Assembly (NCBI RefSeq): GCF_030297155.1
Contig: NZ_AP028067.1
Coordinates: 2,294,001 to 2,358,000 of the forward strand
Source of the DNA: Vibrio sp. FE10
GTDB taxonomy: Bacteria; Pseudomonadota; Gammaproteobacteria; Enterobacterales; Vibrionaceae
Length of the DNA stretch: 64,000 bases
Reading direction: 5' to 3'
Shown here: positions 18,144 through 26,952 of the stretch, in pieces
Layout of the letters: each line of letters opens with the position of its first letter
How positions within the stretch are numbered: position 1 is the first letter of the stretch
Program-made: the position numbers and the translations under genes
The notes under the pieces: model-generated
Told to the model about the DNA's origin: nothing
What the model saw: the letters and a program-made list of their open reading frames with translations, nothing else
Database searches by the model: none

Positions 18144-18815
18144 ATGAAAAAAATATTAATCCCAGTGACTAACCACGCAACACTAGGCGATACAGACCAA
18201 GCGAACGGTACTTACGCTCCAGAACTGACTCATGCATTGAAAGAGATCATTGCCGCTGGTTTTGAATACGACATCGCTTCTATCAAGGGTGGTAAAGGTC
18301 CACTGTATGGAACCGATATTGAAGGTGATTCAGTAAACGCAGAAATCTTGGCGGATGATGACTTCCAGAACCGTATCAACAATACAATTCCTGTAAGCCA
18401 AGTTAACGTAGAAAGCTACGATGCTATCTTCTACCCAGGTGGTTTCGGTCTGCTTTCAGACCTAGCAACCGACGAGCAATTCGCCACGATTGCCGCTAAG
18501 CATTACGAAGATGGCGGTTTGATCGCATCAGTATGTCACGGCCCAGCAGCCCTGCTTCCGATTGTCCTGAGCAACGGAGAAAAGCTATTAAGCTCTAAAT
18601 CAGTGACTGGCTTTACACGTGAAGAAGAGATCGACTTTGGCACCATCAACGACATTCCATTTCTATTGGAAGAGTCTCTTGCTCGTAGCGCAGCGCGTTT
18701 CAACAAGGTTCAACCTTGGCAAGAGCTTGTGATTGTTGATGAGCGAGTAATTACCGGTCAGAACCCAACCAGTGCCCACGCAGTAGGTGCAGCTCTGGCT
18801 AAGCATCTGTCTTAG
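18144..18815 (+). CDS. DJ-1/PfpI-family (type 1 glutamine amidotransferase-like) protein
   Basis: 223 residues. The family nucleophile elbow is visible as SVCHGPAA (Cys about 132 from this start), preceded by YPGGFGLLSDL and the early Glu-containing strand. Related proteins act as chaperones, glyoxalase-III-like enzymes or stress proteins. I chose the ATG at 18144 behind AAGGA, rather than an in-frame ATG 12 codons earlier. Regulation by the divergent LysR protein is likely. A run of CGATTAG repeats follows the stop. Confidence 0.88.
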   Translation: MKKILIPVTNHATLGDTDQANGTYAPELTHALKEIIAAGFEYDIASIKGGKGPLYGTDIEGDSVNAEILADDDFQNRINNTIPVSQVNVESYDAIFYPGGFGLLSDLATDEQFATIAAKHYEDGGLIASVCHGPAALLPIVLSNGEKLLSSKSVTGFTREEEIDFGTINDIPFLLEESLARSAARFNKVQPWQELVIVDERVITGQNPTSAHAVGAALAKHLS

Positions 18816-18833
18816 TTAAATCACGGACTTTTT

Positions 18834-18861
18834 CGATTAGCGATTAGCGATTAGCGATTAG
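18834..18861 (+). repeat. Four copies of a 7-bp unit (CGATTAG)
   Basis: Perfect tandem repeat just after the DJ-1 gene and before the convergent terminator. Confidence 0.85.
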
Positions 18862-18913
18862 CGGCTTTAGTCTTAATAGACTTTGCTAAACAGATATAAA
18901 TTCAATCAAACAA

Positions 18914-18961
18914 AAAGAGCATACTTCCTACTCAATATTATTGAGAGAAGTATGCTCTTTT
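18914..18961. terminator. Bidirectional terminator
   Basis: AGAGCATACTTC / GAAGTATGCTCT with an inner CTCAATA / TATTGAG stem, A-rich on the left and T-rich on the right, between convergent genes. Confidence 0.9.
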
Positions 18962-18983
18962 CTGATTCTGTAGCTATTAAGTG

Positions 18984-20219
18984 CTAGTGGCTTCGCAAGA
19001 TCCCTTCAAGCACATTGAACAACAAGTCGATCTCTTCAATCGAGTTGTAATGCATACAACCAATACGCACCACGCCCTGCTCTTCAATACCCAACTGCTT
19101 AACCAGCCCTAAAGCGTAGAAGTGACCGTTCCACACACAGATATTATGCTCACCCAACTTCTTAGCGATGAACTCTGGAGAATGGTTATCAAAGGTAATC
19201 GCAAACGTTGGAGTTCTTAGGTTTGAATCAAACTCGGTTTTCCCGTAAAGCTTTGCACCTTCAAGGTCGGCCAAGCGTTTAAGGAAGTACTCACTAAGTT
19301 GGCTCTCGTGCTTATTATACAGCGCGTAGCTTTGCTCTAAACGAGAACGCAATGAATCGGCTGGATCACCTAATTGAGCCAAGTAATCCACCGCCGCAAT
19401 CACACCGGCAAGGCCTTCAAAGCTTTGTGTTCCTGTTTCAAATCGACCTGGGCCGATATTGGTTGCAGGCTCTACCTTGTAAGGCTTTAGAGTATGCAGC
19501 CATTGAGGCGCAACATAAGCAATGCCCACATGCGGGCCGAAGAACTTATACGCTGAACACGCTAAGAAATCACAATTCAGTTGCTGAACATCGATCAAGT
19601 GATGCGGTGCGTAATGCACAGCATCGACATAAACCTGCGCACCATGTTGATGTGCAAGCTCGATAACTTTCGCCATGTCGACAATAGAGCCAGTCGTGTT
19701 CGAAGCAAACGTCACAGCGACAAGCTTGGTTTTCTCGTTAAGAAGCGATTCAAAGTGCGCCATATCCAAACTGCAATCCGACTCGTCTACGCGAACTTGG
19801 CGAACAATCGCGCCTTTGTCGTCTGCCGCTTGCTGCCAGCTCGATACATTTGAGTAATGGTCTAACGCAGTGACGATAACCTCATCGCCCTCTTTCCAAT
19901 CGCGGCTGATCGCTCGGCTAAGTTGGAAGGTCAGAGATGTCATGTTCGCACCGAACACAACGTTGCCAGAAGACTCCGCATTAAGCAGTGCTTGCGCCGC
20001 TTCTCGCGCTTGCTGCATTAAGCTCGTGGTCTTTTGGCTAGAAAAATAGTGACCGCCTAGGTTTGAATTGAAATGCCCTAGGTATTCGGTCATCGAGGCT
20101 AAAACATTTTCAGGCACTTGAGATCCACCCGGTCCATCAAAAAAGGTCACAGGCTTGCCATTATGATATTGGCCTAAAGCACTAAACTGTTGGCGTACAT
20201 CATTAAGAGTGAAGGACAT
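18984..20219 (-). CDS. Class V aminotransferase / cysteine desulfurase-like protein (VC1184 type)
   Basis: A 411-residue PLP enzyme of the NifS/CsdA-like fold, matching the VC1184 subfamily I remember (TIGR01976). The PLP lysine is in CSAYKFFGPHVG. Other signatures are FFDGPGGSQVP at the start, VTALDHYSNVSSW, and RFETGTQSFEGLAG. True desulfurase activity is not assured; a Cys sits in RIGCMHYN near the C-terminus. The ATG at 20219 lies eight bases after AAGGA. It overlaps the stop of the dioxygenase gene by 17 bases, so the two are surely co-transcribed and probably act together. Confidence 0.88.
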   Translation of the reverse strand: MSFTLNDVRQQFSALGQYHNGKPVTFFDGPGGSQVPENVLASMTEYLGHFNSNLGGHYFSSQKTTSLMQQAREAAQALLNAESSGNVVFGANMTSLTFQLSRAISRDWKEGDEVIVTALDHYSNVSSWQQAADDKGAIVRQVRVDESDCSLDMAHFESLLNEKTKLVAVTFASNTTGSIVDMAKVIELAHQHGAQVYVDAVHYAPHHLIDVQQLNCDFLACSAYKFFGPHVGIAYVAPQWLHTLKPYKVEPATNIGPGRFETGTQSFEGLAGVIAAVDYLAQLGDPADSLRSRLEQSYALYNKHESQLSEYFLKRLADLEGAKLYGKTEFDSNLRTPTFAITFDNHSPEFIAKKLGEHNICVWNGHFYALGLVKQLGIEEQGVVRIGCMHYNSIEEIDLLFNVLEGILRSH

Positions 20220-20859
20220 TGCGCGCATCCTTAGCCGTTAGAACAAACACATCCATATAGCCCATCTCATCGTGGTCTATGGTGCGAATCGGTTGTGCAT
20301 TGTGCCAAAGCTTACTGTCTGCCAGCATCGCAACCTCGCCATCGCCTAACACCTTTCTAAAAAATGGCGCTTCATGTGAGTCTTGGTACAACATGATTTC
20401 ACCACCCACAATGTTGTGTCGGTTCACACCGATTAAAGCGATGTGGTCAAAGCCGTCTTGGTGAACACCTTCTGGAGCAACCTGAGTCTCTTCAAAAATA
20501 GCGGCAATACGGATTTGATGGATTTCGATTTCTTGCCCGTCTTCAAGCCCGTTGGTTTCAATAAACAGTTCACACATTTCTTGCATGCCTTCACTGCTTA
20601 GAATATTCGCTTCAATCGGCTCGAACTGACGAACAACGTCACCTTGGAAGTGATTAATGTTTTCAGACTGAACAAAGTTATGTTTGTCTTGCTCAACGAC
20701 TTGTCCATTACTGAATTGAACCACCGAGTACCTTCTCAATCGAAACTGGCCATCCGCATGCTCTGTGCTTGGTAGCTTAGAGAATGATGGTGACAACTCC
20801 TCAACCGCGTGGTTACTGAGGTGGGTAATATGTAGGGTATTTTCGTGAGCATGTAACAT
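20203..20859 (-). CDS. 2-oxoglutarate/Fe(II) dioxygenase-family protein (PF10014-like)
   Basis: About 218 residues. The iron-binding facial triad is visible: HQDGFDH (HxD) and a distal His in KLWHNAQPI, with an Arg at RTID that could bind 2-oxoglutarate. The family includes free-amino-acid hydroxylases such as the Bacillus isoleucine 4-hydroxylase. The start is at 20859 (MLHAHENT) behind AAGGAG; the upstream frame has no ribosome-binding site. It is the first gene of the operon with the class V PLP enzyme. A substrate such as a free amino acid is inference. Confidence 0.85.
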   Translation of the reverse strand: MLHAHENTLHITHLSNHAVEELSPSFSKLPSTEHADGQFRLRRYSVVQFSNGQVVEQDKHNFVQSENINHFQGDVVRQFEPIEANILSSEGMQEMCELFIETNGLEDGQEIEIHQIRIAAIFEETQVAPEGVHQDGFDHIALIGVNRHNIVGGEIMLYQDSHEAPFFRKVLGDGEVAMLADSKLWHNAQPIRTIDHDEMGYMDVFVLTAKDARNVLHS

Positions 20860-22052
20860 CATCGACTCCTTAATGATTGTTAATTTACTTTCGATATTTA
20901 ACGTTTTATTTACATAAAGGATACTTGAAGATCTTGTCAAATCAACATTAAACAATCATTTATCCCGTCAGATTTAATAATTCAGACACTAAATCCAACT
21001 TGAAATTCAAAAGCAGTGTATAACACCAGAATAAAAGATGACCAACTCTTAAAACTAGCACACTCCACTAGCTAGTTATAAATCCCTACGAATTTGAATT
21101 TAACGATATTAAAAACTAGCAAGCTATGTTTCATATTGTGTCAGACCTTTCGCTTCAATACGCCAGCCTTATTGTATGAGTTCAGGCATCACGCTCGTCA
21201 TCATTCATTTCTATGCTTTTGCACAGCAAAATACGACCTACCTATCAGTTGCCAAGCTATTGATTATTTACACAACAAACTGAAATTGGTTAATTTATGA
21301 GTAAGCCAGAAACCAAACGCCTTTGCTTGCGCGTCTGGAACAGGTCGAGTTCGGGGGGAACTCGGCCGCCCTCAAATCAATTTGCTTCCTTTCAGATAGC
21401 GGCTTCACTGTTCTTTCAGTTACGAAAACACTCAGCTTTAAACGGTGTGCTGCCAACTCGAATTGATAATGTGGTTTATGTGAATTGCTTGAAATGGAAT
21501 ATTGCGAGAGGAATTTACTTTGTGGTTTCTGACAACTAAGAGCACGAAGCATTTGATATCGATAATAACAACGGACGCAACTTCAAGTTCATCGGCAGGT
21601 ATTCACCAATATTTGATGTTCTTCGCTAACACGTTTATGCCCCGTTGTAAGCCAGTGTAAAATTGAACCTGATTTCAACCCCTGCTATTTGACTTACTTT
21701 TCCTCATGCAGAGGTCTCTAACTTTGTTGCTAAATTAGCTAGTCAATGACGCTGACAGGTGGCCATAAATCAGGAGAGGCATAGGATGATAGATGCCGTT
21801 ATCACTCAACTCTGTCGCATCATCTTGTAATCTGTAAATCTCACTCAGTGGCACAACCCACAAAATTTAGATAAACATGTCTTTTCATCTAAGTCGCTGT
21901 TTTAGTTTGATTTAATTAGACAGCGACACGTAGGTTTTAAAAACTATGTTACTTACAACTGGTAATATATTGTATTACTATATTATTGCGTTATCCCTGA
22001 TTTTTTCGATAGAATATTGCTTTAAATAAATCAATTCTGCGCAGGTATTACA
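20860..22052. other. 1.2-kb AT-rich region without a supported gene
   Basis: Beyond the operon promoter, only short frames occur. At 21300-21550 a patch of different composition carries a hairpin (CGAGTTC / GAACTCG, 21346-21364). Its two overlapping frames resemble spurious ORFs I remember from Splendidus-clade genomes, so it may be a dispersed repeat. It forms the left edge of the accessory island. Confidence 0.4.
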
Positions 22053-22589
22053 ATGTTAAAATTCATAATGGGAATGCTAACTATAGTTTCATTTCATTCC
22101 ATAGCTGAAACAAATTGGGTCCTATCTGATAAATTTTCGTGGAATCAAGATGGGGAAGTGTTGCTTGTTAAATTTGGAGAAAATGACGAGCCTGAGAAAA
22201 TGGTAATGATAGAAGCTACAAGAGATATACACGGTAATTTCACTATGTTTTTTAATTACTTAGATTTTGAAGGTGACATCTGTGAATATGACCGAAAATC
22301 AGATAATCAGGGTCACGGTTACAATCTACTGCCAGAAATTCATACCCATTTTTTTAATGGACAACCAGTGAGGATGAGAGCTTTCTGTTCTCGCGGTCCG
22401 AATGATAACGCTGCTTATATGTACTTCAGACCCTACACAGATCCAGGAATGGATTTCGTTGCCGCGGAATTTAAAAAAAGTAACATTGTGAAAATTCAAC
22501 CGAGCGTATGGAATAGCAATGAAGTTATCAGTGTAACGGGATCAGGCTTCACAAAATATTGGAATACGAATAATCTTAAAGCGTTATAA
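22053..22589 (+). CDS. Hypothetical secreted protein
   Basis: A 178-residue protein with a probable signal peptide (MLKFIMGMLTIVSFHSIAET; cleavage near SIA). The mature part is rich in aromatic and beta-prone residues, with two Cys (about 69 and 113) that could form a disulfide. No family is recognised. Its composition is AT-rich like the island around it. It has no clear partner, and the downstream gap is nearly 800 bases. Confidence 0.65.
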   Translation: MLKFIMGMLTIVSFHSIAETNWVLSDKFSWNQDGEVLLVKFGENDEPEKMVMIEATRDIHGNFTMFFNYLDFEGDICEYDRKSDNQGHGYNLLPEIHTHFFNGQPVRMRAFCSRGPNDNAAYMYFRPYTDPGMDFVAAEFKKSNIVKIQPSVWNSNEVISVTGSGFTKYWNTNNLKAL

Positions 22590-23373
22590 CATTGCCTCGA
22601 GTAGTCAGTTCCTGAAACGCCATTTGGTTGTATGGCGCTCTGTAAATCCTATTGTTTTCATAACCTTTTATGTTCGGGAACGGCTTAGGGGGTACCTTCA
22701 TTTGTCACTATATCGACAATGGTTTTTGCCCCTGTAGAACCATTGCTCGCCGCAAGAACCTCTTAATTATCAAAATAGTTTAGTGAATCCGACATCTCCA
22801 GAGCTGTCGTGGAAGTGTATATCTGGTCACTAAGCTATAGGTTTAGTGATACCAAAGGTAATCTTGTGAATGCTAATTTAGGAAAAGCGCTAAAACGTTT
22901 ATGTCCTGTGGTATTTTTGAGCCGATCACGGCAAACACGCCTTTGCCTCAAGTGAGCCAGAGAAGGGTTGAACTCATTTTAAACCCTGCAACTTTCCTCA
23001 TTCCTAGGGATCAACAATATAGCTAAATTTTCTAGTCCACAATAGACTGACCTTCAAACACAGTTACGCACGAATATGTTGTTCAAATAATTCTAAGCTA
23101 TTGAATAGTAATGAACTAAAGGGAAGTTATTGATTGATAATGTGACTTGAATCGGAAGCAATGTGTGCTTGCACGCTTTTCAACTAGAAATTAGATCTAA
23201 CCTTAACTATATGTATACTTTTTAGTTTGTTAGGTGTGTTTCTTGAGGTGTACTGAATACATCATTTCGTGCTGGCACGATATGAAATATGTTAGGGCTA
23301 AACTTTGTCGATAGTCAAATCGTCATGATATATTACCTATTACTTTCAAATACTTAAATTGTAGGGACATACT
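22590..23373. other. 784-base region without a recognised gene
   Basis: Only short stop-interrupted frames. GTTAGGG at 23291-23297 resembles an integron core site, but no matching arm was found upstream. It probably holds decayed cassette or island DNA plus the promoter of the gene at 23374. Confidence 0.35.
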
Positions 23374-23817
23374 GTGTCGAATAAGGTAGCTTACAAAAAA
23401 TCTAGAAAGGTAATTCTGAAGTTATTAAACGATAGCTTTCCGACTCCTGTAGATATAGATATTTTTTACATTGAAGGCGAGACTCCGCCCGCTGATAGAA
23501 AGCTCAAAAATTACAATGATGTCACGCGCTCATGGGATAACGGATATAGTTTTGATGATAATCCAATCCAGAATGAGCTCTATATATACAGAGAGACGTT
23601 GAGAGTTCTAGTGGATGAAGGATTGGTGAGTCATGAAACAGAAGATAAGGAAAATCGGAGACTTTACGTACGTTGTAAGCTGACACCTAAAGGACAGAAT
23701 TCAAGTTTAGCAAGTGGTTCTGAGTTACTAATGCTGGAGCCAAACTTTTATGGTATTGGAATTAGGCTCAGAGTGCTGTTCAAGAAGTTGGGAGCCTTGT
23801 TTGGAATAAAGCCCTAA
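23374..23817 (+). CDS. Hypothetical cassette protein (winged-helix-like)
   Basis: A 147-residue soluble basic protein, GTG start behind GTAGGGA. The middle (YRETLRVLVDEGLVSHETEDKENRRLYVRCKLTPKG) has the helix, beta-hairpin and LTPKG ending of winged-helix proteins, so DNA binding or a protein-interaction fold is possible. No named family is recognised. Its stop codon lies inside the first half-site of an attC, the usual arrangement of an integron gene cassette. Confidence 0.65.
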   Translation: MSNKVAYKKSRKVILKLLNDSFPTPVDIDIFYIEGETPPADRKLKNYNDVTRSWDNGYSFDDNPIQNELYIYRETLRVLVDEGLVSHETEDKENRRLYVRCKLTPKGQNSSLASGSELLMLEPNFYGIGIRLRVLFKKLGALFGIKP

Positions 23818-23936
23818 CAATAAATTTAAACAGATTCGCAATGCTTGGCACTTTTGGTTTGAATTGGCTTAAGTGTTTACGGAAAAATGTTTTAGGTAGG
23901 TGGTAGCGTTGCTCACTACTTAATTTGGCGTTAGCC
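23812..23936 (+). repeat. Integron attC site 1
   Basis: About 125 bases running from CCCTAAC to GTTAGCC, with arms that pair imperfectly (CTAAC..AAATT..GCAATGC against GCGTTGC..AATTT..GTTAG). The internal segments TGCTTGGCA, AGTGTTTACGG and GCGTTGCTCA are characteristic of Vibrio chromosomal-integron attC sites. Both core sites carry one mismatch to RYYYAAC / GTTRRRY. Confidence 0.85.
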
Positions 23937-23969
23937 GTCATCAACCAATTTATAGTAAGAGGAATAGAA

Positions 23970-25028
23970 TTGAGTTCTCCAATATTAGAAGCGCTTCCAG
24001 CGTTGCATGTGACAATTATCGGTGTAGTTGCTGCATTTTTCTCTGCTTTTGCAATTTATGCTTATCAAAAAGTAAATGACGCTAAGGAGAAATTAGAAGA
24101 CGCTTTAAAACATAGTATGTCTGTTAGTACTCCAAATACTATGATGTTTAATGGCAATAATATTTACGTTAATGAAGATGGATCACTGAATTGGGATAAC
24201 AGTGGCAAAGAAGCATTGAGAAGAGCAACTATGTTGTACTCATATTTAGATTATGAGGAAAAATATGGAATCCCGAGAAGTTCTCACCAAAGTGAGCCAA
24301 GTTCAGAAGATGTAATATCTGCATGTAATGAGCTTTTTTCACTTTTTACTACGATATTTACTACTTACCCATTTTGGAATAATAATTTAGTTCATATTGA
24401 AGGACAAACGGATAAAGTTGCTAAGCTATGCTCAAAGGAGTTTGACGCTAAACGTATTCAAGAGATGCACCGGATTGTTAGCTACTTAAATTGGACTTGG
24501 AATACAAATAACCGCTCACTAATGACTTTAGCAAGTTATGCCATTGAATTTACAAGACAGAAACAGTTAAAGGAACAAACTGAGATGTTTGAAAAACAAA
24601 TGGCAGAAATGCCTTATAAAATGGATGAAAATGAAAAGCAAAAAATTTGGAAGCAGTATCATTTACCTCATATAAATAAGGTTACTGATTTTCAAGGAGT
24701 ATTTGTTAGTTACTTTGAAAAGGCTCATGTTGTTGAAAAAGAGGTCATTCCATTATTGTCAGTAGCTATTTCTAACTTTAATACCTACAACGAAACTTTT
24801 CGTGTTAAAGAAACAACATTAAAAGTGATCACATTAATCATGTTCAATATGCTTTTTGGGGTTTTGCTGCCGTTAGTTACTCTTAACTTACTTGTTGGTG
24901 TTCAGTTTGAATGGTCTAATTTCTGGTTTAGTTCTTTTGAATATTTCGTACTGTTTTTAACAATGTTCCCATACTTGTGGGCTGGTAAATTCTTATACTA
25001 TAAAGTTAAGAAATTAAATTTCGCATAA
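23970..25028 (+). CDS. Hypothetical membrane protein in an integron cassette
   Basis: About 352 residues. A membrane helix lies near the N-terminus (VTIIGVVAAFFSAFAIYAY), then a long charged cytoplasmic region with coiled-coil stretches. Two C-terminal membrane helices follow (LIMFNMLFGVLLPLVTLNLLV and YFVLFLTMFPYLW). No family is recognised. The open frame extends back to 23925, but that lies within the attC, so I take the TTG at 23970 behind AAGAGGA. It is AT-rich, with codon use unlike the core genes. Flanking attC sites at both ends define a complete cassette. Confidence 0.7.
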   Translation: MSSPILEALPALHVTIIGVVAAFFSAFAIYAYQKVNDAKEKLEDALKHSMSVSTPNTMMFNGNNIYVNEDGSLNWDNSGKEALRRATMLYSYLDYEEKYGIPRSSHQSEPSSEDVISACNELFSLFTTIFTTYPFWNNNLVHIEGQTDKVAKLCSKEFDAKRIQEMHRIVSYLNWTWNTNNRSLMTLASYAIEFTRQKQLKEQTEMFEKQMAEMPYKMDENEKQKIWKQYHLPHINKVTDFQGVFVSYFEKAHVVEKEVIPLLSVAISNFNTYNETFRVKETTLKVITLIMFNMLFGVLLPLVTLNLLVGVQFEWSNFWFSSFEYFVLFLTMFPYLWAGKFLYYKVKKLNFA

Positions 25029-25030
25029 AC

Positions 25031-25157
25031 GGCTAACAATCGCATCAACACGATTTGCTACACTCGGCATTGTCAGTTTGCCTTTATTTTCAGTGATTAA
25101 GACGCTAAAATTCAGCTAAGTCTGTATCGTAGCAAACGTGTTATGCAGGCGTTAAAT
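25031..25157 (+). repeat. Integron attC site 2
   Basis: About 127 bases from GGCTAAC (one mismatch to RYYYAAC) to GTTAAAT (perfect GTTRRRY). The arms pair as GCAT-c-AACACG-a-TTTGCTAC against GTAGCAAACGTGTTATGC. Two unpaired bases on one side are the extrahelical bases that integrases read in folded attC sites. Confidence 0.9.
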
Positions 25158-25170
25158 GCACGAGGAAGTT

Positions 25171-25626
25171 ATGGATAAACCGTTTCAGAGAATAGGCTCT
25201 AAATCCAACGCTCATGTAGGTCGTGAGTTCGAATCTGCTGCATCAAAATTTTTTCTGAGCCAAGGCTTAGAACTTGTTCCCAATCTGAAAGTTGAAGTCG
25301 GAATTTCAAACTTGAAGAAACTACATGCGTTCGACCTCGGTTGTATTGATCAACAAATCATTGTCGAGTGTAAGGCTCATAAATGGACAACAGGTGGTAA
25401 TGTTCCTAGCGCGAAATTGACGGTTTGGAATGAAGCAATGTATTACTTTTATACAGCGCCAGCCGGTTTCAGAAAAATCATGTTTGTTCTTAGTGATTTC
25501 AGTGCAAAAAGAAACGAGACTTTAGCTCACTATTATATCCGTACTTATAAGCACTTAATCCCAAATGACGTCGAGCTTTGGGAATACGATGAGAACACTG
25601 AAAGCGCCTCGAAACTGTGCATTTAA
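25171..25626 (+). CDS. PD-(D/E)XK nuclease-like cassette protein
   Basis: A 151-residue soluble protein. The core FDLGCID...IVECKAHKW gives D (about 55) and E-x-K (66-68), with an upstream Glu in HVGREFE (about 21). This is the layout of restriction-endonuclease-like PD-(D/E)XK folds. It could be a small nuclease or anti-phage component, but activity is inference. The ATG at 25171 follows AGGAAG; an earlier ATG overlaps the attC core site. Its stop codon overlaps ATTTAAC, a perfect RYYYAAC core site of a truncated third attC. Confidence 0.65.
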   Translation: MDKPFQRIGSKSNAHVGREFESAASKFFLSQGLELVPNLKVEVGISNLKKLHAFDLGCIDQQIIVECKAHKWTTGGNVPSAKLTVWNEAMYYFYTAPAGFRKIMFVLSDFSAKRNETLAHYYIRTYKHLIPNDVELWEYDENTESASKLCI

Positions 25627-25640
25627 CAAGCATTTAAGGT
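25621..25640 (+). repeat. Truncated attC site 3 (left end only)
   Basis: ATTTAAC (perfect RYYYAAC) followed by AAGCATTTAAG, the usual opening of Vibrio attC sites. The rest of the site is missing and no matching right core lies within 150 bases. Confidence 0.6.
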
Positions 25641-25668
25641 TTTCAAGATACTTTTTCTAATCTTCTAT

Positions 25669-25704
25669 AAACGATTTAGAGCTATAGGTCTAAATCGTTT
25701 TTGT
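25669..25704. terminator. Convergent terminator
   Basis: AAACGATTTAGA / TCTAAATCGTTT (12-bp stem, 8-base loop) with T after it. A second dyad, CTAAGTTAG / CTAACTTAG, follows at about 25711-25738. It lies between convergent genes. Confidence 0.75.
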
Positions 25705-25758
25705 CCAAAACTAAGTTAGCCCTTCCTAACTAACTTAGCTTGTCACGCTTACATGAGA

Positions 25759-26952
25759 TCAACTATCTGCAGGATAAAGTTTAGTCGGGCCAAGAAACAT
25801 GGATTGGTCGCTCGGAGCCAGAATTTGGGGTAAGCCATTAGATTTTTCTGTACTTCTTACGTACGTACAATGTACTTCTAATACAGGAACATTGGCTGCA
25901 CCTGGATAGGCTGGTTTTTTCACTATACGGTCAATAGATAGTTGAGCTGAAGGTGGCAGTAAAAACTCCGCTTGAACAGCAATGGCGGAATCATTGCTCT
26001 TGAACCCCATAAGCTTTGACATATTCTCAAACCCTTGTTTCATTTTATTTATACGGCGATGTTCAAAAAATAGGGTTTTGCTTTTTTCGATTACATCGTT
26101 AACGTATTTCTTCTCATAACTAGCAACGCTATTAATAGAAGGGTCGTTTAAGTTCAATAGCCTAACGGCAGTTTCATCCAAGCGATTAGCGAGATTGGTA
26201 CTATTGTAACCGCTGAAGGCACTAATATTGACACCTTGAGCGCGACGAATAATAAAATTCAGAATACCTTCAGTATTTCTGTAAACGGGGAAACAAGCAC
26301 CTTCGATAAAACCTTTGTGAAAACTACATGACAAATAACGGCTACTTTTTATGGTACCGACTGGTCCTTTGGGGTTAGCACCGTTAACGATGTCATCCGC
26401 ATACTTCCACCAAGCTGAATTCTGTGGGTTTGGTATGGTAATTTGACGGTACACTGGAACGTCGACATGCGACGTTGAATGTTGTCTCCACTTTTTGTAA
26501 GAATTCCAGACATCAACCGCACGACTATCAAGTGCTTTCGCTTTAGTTGTGTATCCCGTCATTCCTGTATTAAGAGCACTAGAATTAAACGTATAATAGG
26601 AAAGTGCTGTAACCATTTCCATTTGTTCTACTAATGCTCGAGCTTCGGAGTCGGTGACTTTCAATCTAATGCTATCAGGAAGAGACCAACTGTGACGCAT
26701 GCTTAGTGCCACTTTGAATTGGTTAACAAATCCTCTCATCATGTTAATCCAATCCATTGGATTCTTATTCTGACGGCAATGTTCTCTATATGAGGTTTGA
26801 GTGATTTGTAACGCCATTTGGTGTAACGCATCTAGACACTCTTTTTCCACTGCTTCATTGATTTTTAAATATTTTAGTCGCTTGTCTAAATTACCGACTC
26901 CGACAGACCTTAATTGTTCGTAACGATATTCATCGTAACCACCAATTTCCAT
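25759..26952 (-). CDS. Putative ADP-ribosyltransferase-like protein
   Basis: A 397-residue cytoplasmic protein with no signal peptide. The N-terminal half (about 1-160) is helical and unrecognised. The C-terminal half has what looks like the R-S-E triad of arginine/asparagine ADP-ribosyltransferases: Arg in VYRQI (about 169), YLSCSF in place of the STS strand (about 206-211), GVNISAFS (about 240-247), and QAEFLLPPSAQL (about 327-338), whose Q-x-E spacing before LLPP is typical. An insertion of about 75 residues separates the last two. ADP-ribosylation of a host or phage target is inference. It is AT-rich, in the accessory island. Confidence 0.6.
   Translation of the reverse strand: MEIGGYDEYRYEQLRSVGVGNLDKRLKYLKINEAVEKECLDALHQMALQITQTSYREHCRQNKNPMDWINMMRGFVNQFKVALSMRHSWSLPDSIRLKVTDSEARALVEQMEMVTALSYYTFNSSALNTGMTGYTTKAKALDSRAVDVWNSYKKWRQHSTSHVDVPVYRQITIPNPQNSAWWKYADDIVNGANPKGPVGTIKSSRYLSCSFHKGFIEGACFPVYRNTEGILNFIIRRAQGVNISAFSGYNSTNLANRLDETAVRLLNLNDPSINSVASYEKKYVNDVIEKSKTLFFEHRRINKMKQGFENMSKLMGFKSNDSAIAVQAEFLLPPSAQLSIDRIVKKPAYPGAANVPVLEVHCTYVRSTEKSNGLPQILAPSDQSMFLGPTKLYPADS

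Noticed and set aside
21295..21552. Two overlapping 80-85-residue frames on opposite strands
   Set aside because: Typical of spurious ORFs in a conserved non-coding or repeat segment; neither has a recognised domain.
23291..23297. GTTAGGG as a further integron core site
   Set aside because: One mismatch and no complementary arm within 130 bases upstream.
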